From JBGTCD01 sp041749015 (lineage in GTDB: Bacteria; Bacteroidota; Bacteroidia; Cytophagales; Cyclobacteriaceae): a stretch of 36,945 nt of DNA. Where the stretch lies: positions 1 through 36,945 of the forward strand of contig JBGTCD010000109.1 of NCBI GenBank assembly GCA_041749015.1, given 5' to 3'. The translations under genes were made by a program, and so were the position numbers. Below are positions 17,292 through 25,308 of the stretch, piece by piece. Every line of letters starts with the position of its first letter. The stretch's first letter is position 1. The notes beneath the pieces are model-generated. The model had not been told where the DNA came from. It saw only the letters and a list, made by a program, of their open reading frames with translations, and searched no databases.

Positions 17292-18263
17292 ATGGCACAT
17301 CGGATGCTAAAACCCTATAGTTTTCTGCTATACCTCCTGGCATTTATCACCTTCTTTTTTGTGGGCCTTTCTTATGCTGGAATAGTAGAAGCTGGCAAAA
17401 ACCAGGGACTGGCGGGGGGAGCTATTGTTGTTGGATACGGTGTTATTTCTGCTGTGATCGGACTCATTATAGCATTGTTCGTTTCCTACAAAGCAAGCAG
17501 AAAGTTCATTTTTAGCCTTAATGTCATTTTGGCATTATGCATTGTTGGATTCTATGCATATTTTCATATTAGATTTCTGGAAACACAAAAAGACAAAGAG
17601 CAGGAAAACCAGGAAATACAGCAGCCGAAACAGCCAACTGCACCTGCTACTGCGCCTATGGCGATTTTGGTAAGTAATGATGCTGAATTTCAAGCACAAC
17701 CATCATTTGGCCTGGGCATGTTTTCACCAAATATTTCTGAATTAAAGCCATTGTATTTTTATGGTAATCTCAATTTAGAGAAATCGATAATGGAGCATGT
17801 GCCTACAGATAGCATTACATTTAAACAAACAGAATATAGCGGATTTGATATTGCAACAGCACCACCTTATTTGGTGCCGGAGCATCTGAAATTAGATTAT
17901 GACATCCTGTATTTTAAAGCCATTTCTGTCACCGATGATTTCATCGAAATTGAAGTCAACAAACTCAACAATCAAACTGCCTTCGTGAGTAAATATAGTG
18001 GGGTGTTGAAGTATTGGCCAGAGTTTTTGTTGAGCATAAATAGTGTTGAACTTTTAGACCCTACTACACAAGCGATTTACGTAAAACCTTTAGATCATGC
18101 AGGAACCCTGAACCATTCCTACAGTTTTATGCGCCCATTAAAAATCAAACAAGACTGGATGTATGTATTGTTGCTGCATAATGACTTGAAACCTGTAGGC
18201 AAAGGCTGGATTAAATGGCACGAAGATGGGAAACTCCTGATAACCTATTCACTTTTTAGTTAG
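17292..18263 (+). CDS. membrane-anchored orphan protein
   Basis: A 323-aa protein with three predicted transmembrane helices (about 10-30, 40-63, 71-90), then a Gln/Pro/Ala-rich linker (100-122) and a soluble domain (125-323) of beta-rich sequence. With the three-helix anchor the soluble part lies on the side opposite the N-terminus. No family recognised; no catalytic motif. It follows the DUF1801 gene by 80 bp without an intervening repeat, so the two may be co-transcribed. Confidence 0.62.
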   Translation: MAHRMLKPYSFLLYLLAFITFFFVGLSYAGIVEAGKNQGLAGGAIVVGYGVISAVIGLIIALFVSYKASRKFIFSLNVILALCIVGFYAYFHIRFLETQKDKEQENQEIQQPKQPTAPATAPMAILVSNDAEFQAQPSFGLGMFSPNISELKPLYFYGNLNLEKSIMEHVPTDSITFKQTEYSGFDIATAPPYLVPEHLKLDYDILYFKAISVTDDFIEIEVNKLNNQTAFVSKYSGVLKYWPEFLLSINSVELLDPTTQAIYVKPLDHAGTLNHSYSFMRPLKIKQDWMYVLLLHNDLKPVGKGWIKWHEDGKLLITYSLFS

Positions 18264-18694
18264 GTTTATTTGGGCCTTTATATCGGCGATAGTACAAGGG
18301 CGTGGCAATCTCGCCCCTTAGGGTCGGAATGGTCCTTGTCACGAGATTGCCACTCCGCTCACCCACAGCCCTACGCCAGGGCTCGCAATGACGAAATGTT
18401 CATTTTGATTTAATTGCCATATAGCCACGCACCAGAGTGCATGGCTCCAGGAAGGATCAAATTGCCAACCGGAAAATCATAGTCAAAAGTCATGGTTGAA
18501 TTAACCAACCGCCAAAATTTTACACACCGAAATCCCGAAGTGACGTAGTAGGGCTTAACCGACAACAGCCAACTTGCTTTTATAATCTAATAAGATTATT
18601 TTTATAGATAGATAGGAAGGTGCTGGTATTCAGAGTGATAGAAAAACTACTAATGCAGCATTTATGACATGTTTACTGAAAAAATTCCCTTTAC
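18264..18694. repeat. repeat-rich intergenic region: REP-like palindrome and cassette-type repeat (copy 3)
   Basis: 431 bp without a gene. A perfect 12-bp inverted repeat, GTGGCAATCTCG (18302-18313) and CGAGATTGCCAC (18342-18353), is followed by AGGGCTCGCAATGACG, a form of intergenic repeat widespread in Bacteroidota. A second CCAACCGCC lies at 18505. Cassette-type copy 3 has its core at about 18573-18640 (TTGCTTTTATAATCTAATAA) with promoter-like TTG, 20 bp, TATTTTTA, and shares GGTATTCAG-GTGATAG with copy 2. It lacks the GTTGGCGG end. Confidence 0.7.
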
Positions 18695-19066
18695 ATGATT
18701 AGGCTACATATTTATATCCTCAGCAAAAGCTTAGTCTTTATTTTTTTATTAATTAGTTCATTTGCTCAAGCACAAAAGTATGAGTTTACATCTTTCAGTA
18801 ATTGGAAGGAAACAAAAAAGTCAAATATTCAGGTTTCGGAACAGGAGGAATTAAAAGCAACTGTTACGGTTACAGAAAAAATAGTTTACATAGACAGACC
18901 TTCAGGACAAGAAAGGTTTTTAATCATTTTGGTCCAGGATGAGATTGCTCACGTTGTTGATTCGCTTGGAAGAAAGCTGGAACTGTATTTTGTAGAAGAC
19001 GAAGATGAACTTACATTTTACATTTACAACAGAAAAGAAAAAACATTTGTGATAATGCATCAATAA
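18695..19066 (+). CDS. small secreted orphan protein
   Basis: A 123-aa protein with a signal peptide (LVFIFLLISSFAQA, then QKYEF). The mature part is about 95 residues, beta-rich and acidic, with LKATVTVTEKIVYID in the middle and YNRKEKTFVIMHQ at the end. No family recognised. The next repeat copy starts 7 nt after the stop codon, as tightly as in a cassette. Confidence 0.62.
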   Translation: MIRLHIYILSKSLVFIFLLISSFAQAQKYEFTSFSNWKETKKSNIQVSEQEELKATVTVTEKIVYIDRPSGQERFLIILVQDEIAHVVDSLGRKLELYFVEDEDELTFYIYNRKEKTFVIMHQ

Positions 19067-19072
19067 AGACCC

Positions 19073-19225
19073 TGCCAACCGCCAGTTTGCTTTTATAATC
19101 TAATAGGTATATTTTTAACATAGATAGGGAAAAGTGGAAGATTGCTGAGGGATCTCTAAACTTCTACCAAATACGAAATACCCGTAATCGTAAAGCAATT
19201 ACAGGTATTCGGATGTTGGCGGTAA
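19073..19225. repeat. full-length cassette-type repeat (copy 4)
   Basis: The best-preserved copy, about 152 bp. It opens with TGCCAACCGCC, has the core TTTGCTTTTATAATCTAATA at 19086 and a promoter-like pair TTTG, 18 bp, TATATTTT (19108-19115). An internal hairpin AATACCCGTAAT / ATTACAGGTATT follows, and the copy ends in GTTGGCGGTAA at 19215-19225. Its outer ends are inverted (GCCAAC / GTTGGC), like the R'' and R' ends of an attC site. Confidence 0.75.
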
Positions 19226-19232
19226 TAAATAT

Positions 19233-20255
19233 ATGGACAAAGACGTCATTGAAAAAATTCATGAGTTTCGAAGAGCAATGAGCGACTATCGGAAAACGGG
19301 TCGCATAACCGAATGTTTTCATCATAAAAAAAATGAATGTAAAGGAGTAATTAAACAATCTCACAGTCTGCAGAGGAATGGACGCTTATCAATAATTGAG
19401 GGTAGTGTAAATGGACAGCAAGTTATCTACACGTTTACTGAACGTGAAATTGATGAAACGACTCCATGTAAGACTCTCAAGCCAATAGGAAAAGCTACTG
19501 CGTCAACTTTTTTTGGGTTCTGTGACTATCATGACACGGCTTTGTTTTCAGAAATTGAGAACAAATCATTTAATGATACAGACGAACACTGTTTCCTCCA
19601 TTCCTATAGATCTTTTGCTCACTCATATCACCGGAAGAAGGAAGAAGCAAAAGCATATCAATTGCAGTCCAAGTTCACCGAGAAGTTGCCAAAAAGGTAC
19701 CTTGAAGAAGCTATTAAAGGTCTTAACATGGCGTTGGAGGAAGGAGAAATTGCAAAAACGAAACTGGATCAATTAATCGAGAAAAAGGAATATGACGGAC
19801 TTGAATACTTTACCTATATTCTGCCTGAAAAATATCCAATTGCTAGTTCCTCAGTGATAAGTCCTTACTATTCCTATAAAGGAAATCCTATGAATAATCA
19901 CATACGAAAAGAAGACCCATTTTCATACATTACGTTGACCGTATTACCTGATCAAGACCAGACTATTGTAATTTTAGCCTGTTTCCCGGATGACCTAAAG
20001 GGGGTTAATTTTTTAGATGAGCTAGAAGGAATTCCTCCTTACAAACTTGAAAAGGCTATCTCTTATTTACTCATGAGTTGTGCGGAAAATACATTTTTTT
20101 CTCCAGCCTTGTGGGATTCATTAGGAAAGAGCGGACAAAGACTATTGTGTGAGGAATTGGTAAGATTTGGCGGTGACTACTTTCCAACAAAATTTGATGA
20201 CACAAAGATAAATTTTTTTGACGCACGATTTGCTTGCAGAAGATTAGGGTGTTAA
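19233..20255 (+). CDS. cytoplasmic Cys/His-rich orphan, possible zinc-binding N-terminal domain
   Basis: A 340-aa protein without a signal peptide or membrane helix. The N-terminal third is rich in potential metal ligands: ECFHHKKNEC (Cys28, His30, His31, Cys36), SHS (His44), FGFCDYHD (Cys97, His100, Asp101) and HCFLH (Cys120, His123), with His130 and His133 close by. The spacing CxH-x5-C-x7-H and a later CxxHD suggests a zinc-binding, perhaps HNH- or treble-clef-like fold, but I cannot assign it. The rest is alpha-helical and then mixed, ending DARFACRRLGC. It is bounded by GTTGGCGGTA 8 nt before the start and TACCGCCAAC 9 nt after the stop. Confidence 0.68.
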   Translation: MDKDVIEKIHEFRRAMSDYRKTGRITECFHHKKNECKGVIKQSHSLQRNGRLSIIEGSVNGQQVIYTFTEREIDETTPCKTLKPIGKATASTFFGFCDYHDTALFSEIENKSFNDTDEHCFLHSYRSFAHSYHRKKEEAKAYQLQSKFTEKLPKRYLEEAIKGLNMALEEGEIAKTKLDQLIEKKEYDGLEYFTYILPEKYPIASSSVISPYYSYKGNPMNNHIRKEDPFSYITLTVLPDQDQTIVILACFPDDLKGVNFLDELEGIPPYKLEKAISYLLMSCAENTFFSPALWDSLGKSGQRLLCEELVRFGGDYFPTKFDDTKINFFDARFACRRLGC

Positions 20256-20263
20256 TAAAATAC

Positions 20264-20290
20264 TACCGCCAACAAAATGTATAATCATTC
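20264..20290. repeat. cassette-type repeat end (copy 5, partial)
   Basis: ACCGCCAACAAAATGTATAATC, starting 9 nt after the previous stop codon. It is the inverted complement of the GTTGGCGGTA at 19215. Only the CCGCCAAC end is kept; the TTTGCTTTTATAA core is not present. Confidence 0.6.
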
Positions 20291-20322
20291 CTTTGTATTA
20301 CATATAACTAAACTAAATAAAC

Positions 20323-20583
20323 ATGAATGACAGAAAGCTACTTAAAATCATTTTGGGGCTGCTTTTAGCAGTATTTCTTCATAACCTGTACCTGAATTAT
20401 GAACTACTTCAGATAAAACATGAAGCTGAAGAAGCAAAAATATTCGCTCGTTCAGCAGAAAATTATTCAAGTGAGGCAGTGGACTATGCAAGAGAAGCGG
20501 CAGAATACGCAAGTGTTGCTGCTGACTACGCATATGAGGCAGCAGACAATGCCTTTGCAACAAAATGTAGGTATTGTCCATGA
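20323..20583 (+). CDS. small single-pass membrane protein with Ala/Tyr heptads
   Basis: An 86-aa protein. One transmembrane helix (about residues 8-22, IILGLLLAVFLHNLYL) is followed by five near-perfect 7-residue units of the form x-A-x-(D/E)-(Y/N)-(A/S)-x: SAENYSS, EAVDYAR, EAAEYAS, VAADYAY and EAADNAF. It ends in a short CRYCP tail with two cysteines. The heptads predict a continuous amphipathic helix or coiled coil with an Ala/Tyr face. Function unknown. Confidence 0.65.
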   Translation: MNDRKLLKIILGLLLAVFLHNLYLNYELLQIKHEAEEAKIFARSAENYSSEAVDYAREAAEYASVAADYAYEAADNAFATKCRYCP

Positions 20584-20605
20584 TAATTATAGCACTTTGA
20601 ATTAG

Positions 20606-21070
20606 ATGCCAAAGATCTACCTACTTTTTATTTTTATTGTTTTTTCATGTTCAAATGAACAGAATAATAGTGTGCAAAGCATAGAAAAGCTAGATACAAT
20701 TTATGGCAATTCGCATTACGCAAAGGACAGGAGTAGTTTCAAGCACAGAATCCCAATAATAAAAATAACTTCGCCAGATGCCTCATATATAGACTTTAAA
20801 ATTGGCCAACCAGATACAGTGGTAGTTGAGGTTTCGAATTTCAATAACCACACAACAGAAATAAGGAACCAAGCTAATGTATCAATTGAGGTTCTCGATA
20901 AGAATTTATATTTATTTACACCCTCAGACTCAATTATGTATATTGAGGTTTGGCAATATTATGATTCAGGCAAAGTAGTACTAACAGTTTTTGAAACAGA
21001 CGGGAGCTCTTCAACTTCACCTTTTAGCGGATGGAGAATTGTAGGTAAAACTGATTTAAATGCTAAGTAA
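20606..21070 (+). CDS. putative lipoprotein, orphan
   Basis: A 154-aa exported protein. Residues 1-15 (MPKIYLLFIFIVFSC) form a short signal peptide whose Cys15 is a likely lipidation site (IVFSC, then SNEQ). The mature part is beta-rich with ITSPDASYIDFKIGQPDTVVVEVSN in the middle and a Ser-rich turn (GSSSTSPFSG) near the end. No family recognised. It lies 22 bp after the heptad protein and may share its transcript. Confidence 0.62.
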   Translation: MPKIYLLFIFIVFSCSNEQNNSVQSIEKLDTIYGNSHYAKDRSSFKHRIPIIKITSPDASYIDFKIGQPDTVVVEVSNFNNHTTEIRNQANVSIEVLDKNLYLFTPSDSIMYIEVWQYYDSGKVVLTVFETDGSSSTSPFSGWRIVGKTDLNAK

Positions 21071-21141
21071 CTTGTGCCTAAGGCATAAAATAAATTCAAT
21101 AACTTTTGGATTGAAAAAATCTATTCGACTATTTCCCCACC

Positions 21142-22716
21142 ATGATACGCACCATCTTTTTATTTTTTATCATTTGGCCGCTTTTGGCTAATGCCCGGCA
21201 AGTACCTGCCATCATTCCTCAGCCGCAATCCATGGAACTGCACGATGGGTATTTTCAGATCGGGGAGGGCCTCCACATTGTTGCCGCTGACCCACTCACC
21301 TTCGAAGCCCGGTTTCTAAAGGAAAAAATAGAGACAGCTTATGGTCTGGAAATACCGGTACTTTCAAAAAAGAAGCGTGCAAAACCCTCTATTGTACTGG
21401 AGATTTCAGATGTCGGGTTGGCCAGCGGTTACCAACTGCATATTACTGATCAGGGCATCCGCATCAAAGGGCAGGATGCCACAGGTGTTTTTCATGGTGT
21501 GCAATCTCTGGTTCAGATGATGGCTTCTGGTCCGGAATTGCCCGCACTGACGATCATTGATTATCCACGATTTGGATGGAGGGGCATGCATCTGGACTGC
21601 GCCCGGCATTTTTTTACGGTAGAGGAGGTCAAAAAATACATCGACTACCTGGCCATGTATAAAATGAATACCTTCCACTGGCACCTCACCGAGGACCAGG
21701 GCTGGCGGATAGAAATCAAGCAATACCCACTACTGACCGAGATTGGGGCCTGGAGGGATGGCAGCATGATCGGGCACTACCGCGATCAGAAATTTGATTC
21801 CATCCGCTACGGGGGCTTTTATACACAGGAAGACATCAAATCAGTAGTGGCTTATGCTGCTCAAAGGCACATCAACGTGGTACCTGAAATTGAAATGCCC
21901 GGCCATTCGGTGGCTGCACTGGCAGCCTATCCGGAATTTTCGTGTACGGGAGGCCCTTTTGAAGTGGAGCAGCGGTGGGGGATATTCGAGGATGTCTATT
22001 GTGCGGGAAATGATGCCACTTTTGAATTCCTGGAAAATATTATGGATGAGGTATTGGCGCTTTTCCCATCAGAATACATCCATATCGGCGGGGATGAATG
22101 TCCGAAAACACGGTGGAAAGCCTGTGAAAAATGCCAAAACCGGATCAAGGCGGAAGGCCTTGCTGATGAGCATGAGCTGCAGAGTTATTTTATCCAAAGG
22201 ATGGAGAAATATCTGAATTCCAGGGGCAGGAAAATTATCGGCTGGGATGAAATCCTGGAAGGGGGGTTGGCCCCCAATGCGGCTGTCATGAGTTGGAGAG
22301 GGATCAAGGGCGGTATTGCGGCTGCCAAAGAAGGCCATTATGTGGTGATGTCTCCCGGCAATCCCTGCTATTTTGATCATTATCAGCATGAAAATAAGGA
22401 TATGGAGCCGGTGGCCATTGGAGGCTTCAATCCATTAGGTAAGGTGTACGCCTATGAGCCTGTTCCTGAGGAATTGGATGCCACAGAATCTCAATTTGTT
22501 ATGGGCGCCCAGGGCAATGTTTGGACGGAGTATATGAAAACCTTTTCCCATGTGGAATACATGGCATTACCCCGGATGGCGGCCTTGTCGGAGGGTCTAT
22601 GGACGGAGGCTGATCTCAAGGATTATGACCAGTTCCTGGACCGCCTTGAGCTCCATGTGATCATACTCGACCAAATGGGAGCCAATTATTGCAGACATTT
22701 CCTGACAGATAAATGA
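21142..22716 (+). CDS. beta-N-acetylhexosaminidase, GH20
   Basis: A 524-aa exported glycoside hydrolase that removes terminal N-acetylglucosamine or N-acetylgalactosamine from chitin fragments, glycans or peptidoglycan-derived sugars. Seen: signal peptide 1-18; an N-terminal GH20b-type domain (21-140); the TIM-barrel from about 144 with RGMHLDCARHF, FHWHLTEDQGWRIEI and the catalytic pair in HIGGDE (Asp318, Glu319). IGWDEILEGGL, SWRG and GNVWTEY follow, the usual substrate-binding tryptophans. Retaining mechanism with substrate-assisted catalysis is known for the family. It is convergent with the esterase-like gene, 19 bp apart. Confidence 0.95.
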   Translation: MIRTIFLFFIIWPLLANARQVPAIIPQPQSMELHDGYFQIGEGLHIVAADPLTFEARFLKEKIETAYGLEIPVLSKKKRAKPSIVLEISDVGLASGYQLHITDQGIRIKGQDATGVFHGVQSLVQMMASGPELPALTIIDYPRFGWRGMHLDCARHFFTVEEVKKYIDYLAMYKMNTFHWHLTEDQGWRIEIKQYPLLTEIGAWRDGSMIGHYRDQKFDSIRYGGFYTQEDIKSVVAYAAQRHINVVPEIEMPGHSVAALAAYPEFSCTGGPFEVEQRWGIFEDVYCAGNDATFEFLENIMDEVLALFPSEYIHIGGDECPKTRWKACEKCQNRIKAEGLADEHELQSYFIQRMEKYLNSRGRKIIGWDEILEGGLAPNAAVMSWRGIKGGIAAAKEGHYVVMSPGNPCYFDHYQHENKDMEPVAIGGFNPLGKVYAYEPVPEELDATESQFVMGAQGNVWTEYMKTFSHVEYMALPRMAALSEGLWTEADLKDYDQFLDRLELHVIILDQMGANYCRHFLTDK

Positions 22717-22735
22717 CCATGCCTAATTCCCGGCC

Positions 22736-24448
22736 TTAATACCTCCAGCTTTTGAGGTCAGCACCTGGGGGTGCAGAGGCCTCGAATCTTTTCATTATTT
22801 TGGGCAGGTAGAAGGTATTATACCGGAGCCTTGATATCCATATAGGATTTTCCTGGTCGCCATTCCAGCAGTGTTCGGCCCGGTCGCCATAATCTACCTC
22901 ACCGGCATAATAGGGATTTTCAGTACCCTCGAGGAATTCTTCCATTAGGTACACTGCATTGTTGAGATAGAAATTATCCATATCCCCGCAGTAGATGTGT
23001 ATTTTGCCCTGGAGGTCGGGTCCCATTTTATCCCAGTCCCGCTCAAGGATGTGCCGGAGGTCGTAGTTTTCCTTCCAGTATTCGGCGACTTCTTTATCGA
23101 TTACCCCGGTGTACTTGTCCCACAGCCTTTTGGGATACCCATCCTCACCCATAGGCGAGTAGGTAGCTTCCCATATATCCCACTGGTCGCCTGAGCGGCC
23201 TTTGGTGCCCAGGGCCAGTTCTTTATGATTCATGCCCCTTAGGTTGGCATTCACATGGCCGAGATAGTCGCGATGGCCGGGCCGCAGAAGCTTCTTATGC
23301 GTCCCTTCATAATAGTAGGCATTCTCATCTTCGTAAATATTCACCAGACAGTAGGCCCTAAAATCTATGGGGTCAGGGCATGCTGCAAAGCAGCCATTGT
23401 ACTCGTCAGGGTAAAACACCTGGGCGGCCAGGGCTTCCCATCCACCTGTTGATCCCCCATATAAAAACCGCGCCCATCCTTCGCCAATGCCCCTGAATTG
23501 TTCCTCGATAAAAGGAATGAGCTCATAAGTGATGGCATCGCCGTATGGGCCCTGATTTGCAGAGTTGACCGCATAGGAATCATCATAATAGGGGGTAGGG
23601 TGCTGTATTTCGATGATCAAAAACCTAGGGAAATCATCACTGATCCATTGCTGATAAAAGTTATGGGCTTCTTCCTGCACAATTTTATTGTACCCTTCGA
23701 TCCCAAACCTGGAATTGAAGTCAGGCTCATGGTCCGGATCGGGCGGATCGGTACGGAACCCACCAAAATCACTCGGAAAATGGCCATGAAAGATCATCAG
23801 GGGGTACCGCGCCTCAGGGTGGTCATCGAATCCTTCAGGTACCAGCACATGGGCTCCAAGATACATATCAGTACCCCAAAAATCAGAAAGCAGCTTGCTC
23901 CGCATGGTGATATGTTTGATATATTGGGTGTCTTCAGGCGGGATAATTTCCGGGATCATCTCATTCATGGTGATTTCATAGGAGCCACCTTTTTTGATTT
24001 CCAGGTGGACCGGCTTGCTGTAAATGTTGCCAGGCTTCCTGTTCCACACTTGCCCTTCGCCCCGGTCGGGGGGCAATTTTACGGTGTGGCCGGTGCTCAG
24101 ATTGTAGGTTTCATACCTGTTGAGCAGCACCTGCACCTGGTAATTCCCTGGTTCAAGGTCATCAAGGCTTTCAATAGGATAACCAAACGCTTCGGGATCA
24201 AAGGTCATGGACACTCCGGGGGACCAGTCTTCCACATCCATACCAAATACGATCTGGGTATGCTTATAATCATTGATCTGAAATCTAGGCTCAGCCGAGG
24301 CATCATTTGATAGGAGCAGAAGTAGTCTGCCATCCTGAGCCTGATCAAGGAGGGATTTAGGGAATGTGATGTTGAATTTGATGCCAGCATCTTTCTGACA
24401 AGCAGAAAAAATCAGGATACTGCAAACGGCAAGCAGGAGGTTTTTCAT
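22736..24448 (-). CDS. putative esterase lipoprotein (alpha/beta hydrolase)
   Basis: A 570-aa protein, probably lipid-anchored. MKNLLLAVCSILIFSAC with lipobox ending at Cys17. Residues 24-165 are a beta-rich N-terminal domain. An alpha/beta-hydrolase domain follows from about 190, of the putative-esterase (esterase D-like) type: MIFHGHFP oxyanion region near 218 and nucleophile elbow GGSTGGWE (Ser333). A plausible catalytic Asp is in IHIYCGDMDNFYLN and a His in EHCWNGD near the C-terminus. The substrate could be an acylated sugar or an enterochelin-type ester, which I cannot decide. Convergent with the hexosaminidase, so a shared role in glycan or cell-wall use is only an inference. Confidence 0.82.
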   Translation of the reverse strand: MKNLLLAVCSILIFSACQKDAGIKFNITFPKSLLDQAQDGRLLLLLSNDASAEPRFQINDYKHTQIVFGMDVEDWSPGVSMTFDPEAFGYPIESLDDLEPGNYQVQVLLNRYETYNLSTGHTVKLPPDRGEGQVWNRKPGNIYSKPVHLEIKKGGSYEITMNEMIPEIIPPEDTQYIKHITMRSKLLSDFWGTDMYLGAHVLVPEGFDDHPEARYPLMIFHGHFPSDFGGFRTDPPDPDHEPDFNSRFGIEGYNKIVQEEAHNFYQQWISDDFPRFLIIEIQHPTPYYDDSYAVNSANQGPYGDAITYELIPFIEEQFRGIGEGWARFLYGGSTGGWEALAAQVFYPDEYNGCFAACPDPIDFRAYCLVNIYEDENAYYYEGTHKKLLRPGHRDYLGHVNANLRGMNHKELALGTKGRSGDQWDIWEATYSPMGEDGYPKRLWDKYTGVIDKEVAEYWKENYDLRHILERDWDKMGPDLQGKIHIYCGDMDNFYLNNAVYLMEEFLEGTENPYYAGEVDYGDRAEHCWNGDQENPIWISRLRYNTFYLPKIMKRFEASAPPGADLKSWRY

Positions 24449-24608
24449 AATGTAATGAGTCTAAAGTTGATGGTGGAAATATCTGAAAATCTTCATTTGG
24501 TAACAACAGCCGGATGGTATTTTACATGAAAGGCGCACCCTTCAGGATGCTGCCGGGATGATACCTCACATTTTAAACAAGTCTGGGTGGAATATTTGCG
24601 GGGAACCC

Positions 24609-24616
24609 TAACTTTG
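24609..24616 (+). promoter_or_regulatory. probable response-regulator promoter -7 box
   Basis: TAACTTTG matches TAnnTTTG exactly and lies 5 bp before the ATG at 24622, so the transcript would be almost leaderless. No clear TTTG -33 element is seen at 19-20 bp. Confidence 0.45.
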
Positions 24617-24621
24617 TAAGC

Positions 24622-25308
24622 ATGAATGTACTGCTCATTGAGGATGATTATACCATCAGTCAGAACATCACCGAGGCCCTCCAAGCCACTGATATCCATG
24701 TGGAGGTGATTTATGACGGCCTTTTGGCTGAGCGGGTGCTCAGGAAGCAGCCATTTGATTGTGTAATCATGGACATCAATGTACCGGGCAAAAATGGCTT
24801 TGACCTCTGCAAGAGTTTTCGGAGCTTCAATACCACTACCCCAGTGATCATGCTCACCGCTTTTGGAGAGTTGGAGGATAAGCTACAGGGCTTTGGCTGT
24901 GGTGCTGATGATTACCTCACCAAGCCCTTTTACATGCGGGAACTGATCATCCGGATCCGGGTACTCATCAAGCGCAACACCGGCCTCAATAAATCATCTG
25001 CATCCGGTTCAACATTGGTGGCAGGGGATATCACACTTAATGAAGCCCGGAAGAAGGTATTTAGGGAAGGAAAAGAGATCATCCTCACACCTCGTGAATA
25101 CCAGATTCTGTTGAGGCTCATGATAAAAAAAGGAGAGATCATCTCAAAGGCAGACCTGATCAAAGATATTTGGGGCAAAGCCTTTGACGCCAATACCAAT
25201 ACCATAGAGGTGTATGTCAATTTTTTGAGAAACAAACTGGATAAGCCTTTTAAAAAGAATAATATCAAGACCAAAGTAGGCTACGGATACTACCTGGACG
25301 TGTCATGA
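24622..25308 (+). CDS. OmpR/PhoB-family response regulator
   Basis: A 228-aa two-component response regulator, cytoplasmic. Receiver domain 1-118: acidic pair Glu8-Asp9, phosphoacceptor Asp51 in VIMDINVPGKNG, Thr79 in IMLTAFG, Lys101 in YLTKPF. All receiver residues are intact. C-terminal winged-helix DNA-binding domain about 130-226: LTPREYQILLRLM and the recognition section NTIEVYVNFLRNKLD, GYGYYL. The stop overlaps the start of the histidine kinase by 4 nt (ATGA), indicating translational coupling. The likely target is the heavy-metal RND operon downstream, where TTTAAGGTT direct repeats with an 11-bp period precede the promoter. Confidence 0.94.
   Translation: MNVLLIEDDYTISQNITEALQATDIHVEVIYDGLLAERVLRKQPFDCVIMDINVPGKNGFDLCKSFRSFNTTTPVIMLTAFGELEDKLQGFGCGADDYLTKPFYMRELIIRIRVLIKRNTGLNKSSASGSTLVAGDITLNEARKKVFREGKEIILTPREYQILLRLMIKKGEIISKADLIKDIWGKAFDANTNTIEVYVNFLRNKLDKPFKKNNIKTKVGYGYYLDVS

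Noticed and set aside
20348..20581. Minus-strand open frame opposite the heptad protein
   Set aside because: Its Leu/His-rich repeats are the complement of the Ala/Tyr heptads; the plus-strand protein has a sound membrane helix and start.
14490..21070. Classical integron
   Set aside because: No integrase gene or attI is visible and the repeat ends do not fit RYYYAAC/GTTRRRY exactly; only the looser cassette-like description is supported.
23498..24310. 270-codon plus-strand open frame
   Set aside because: It lies fully antisense to the esterase-like gene, which has a signal peptide and catalytic motif; the antisense product has no such features.
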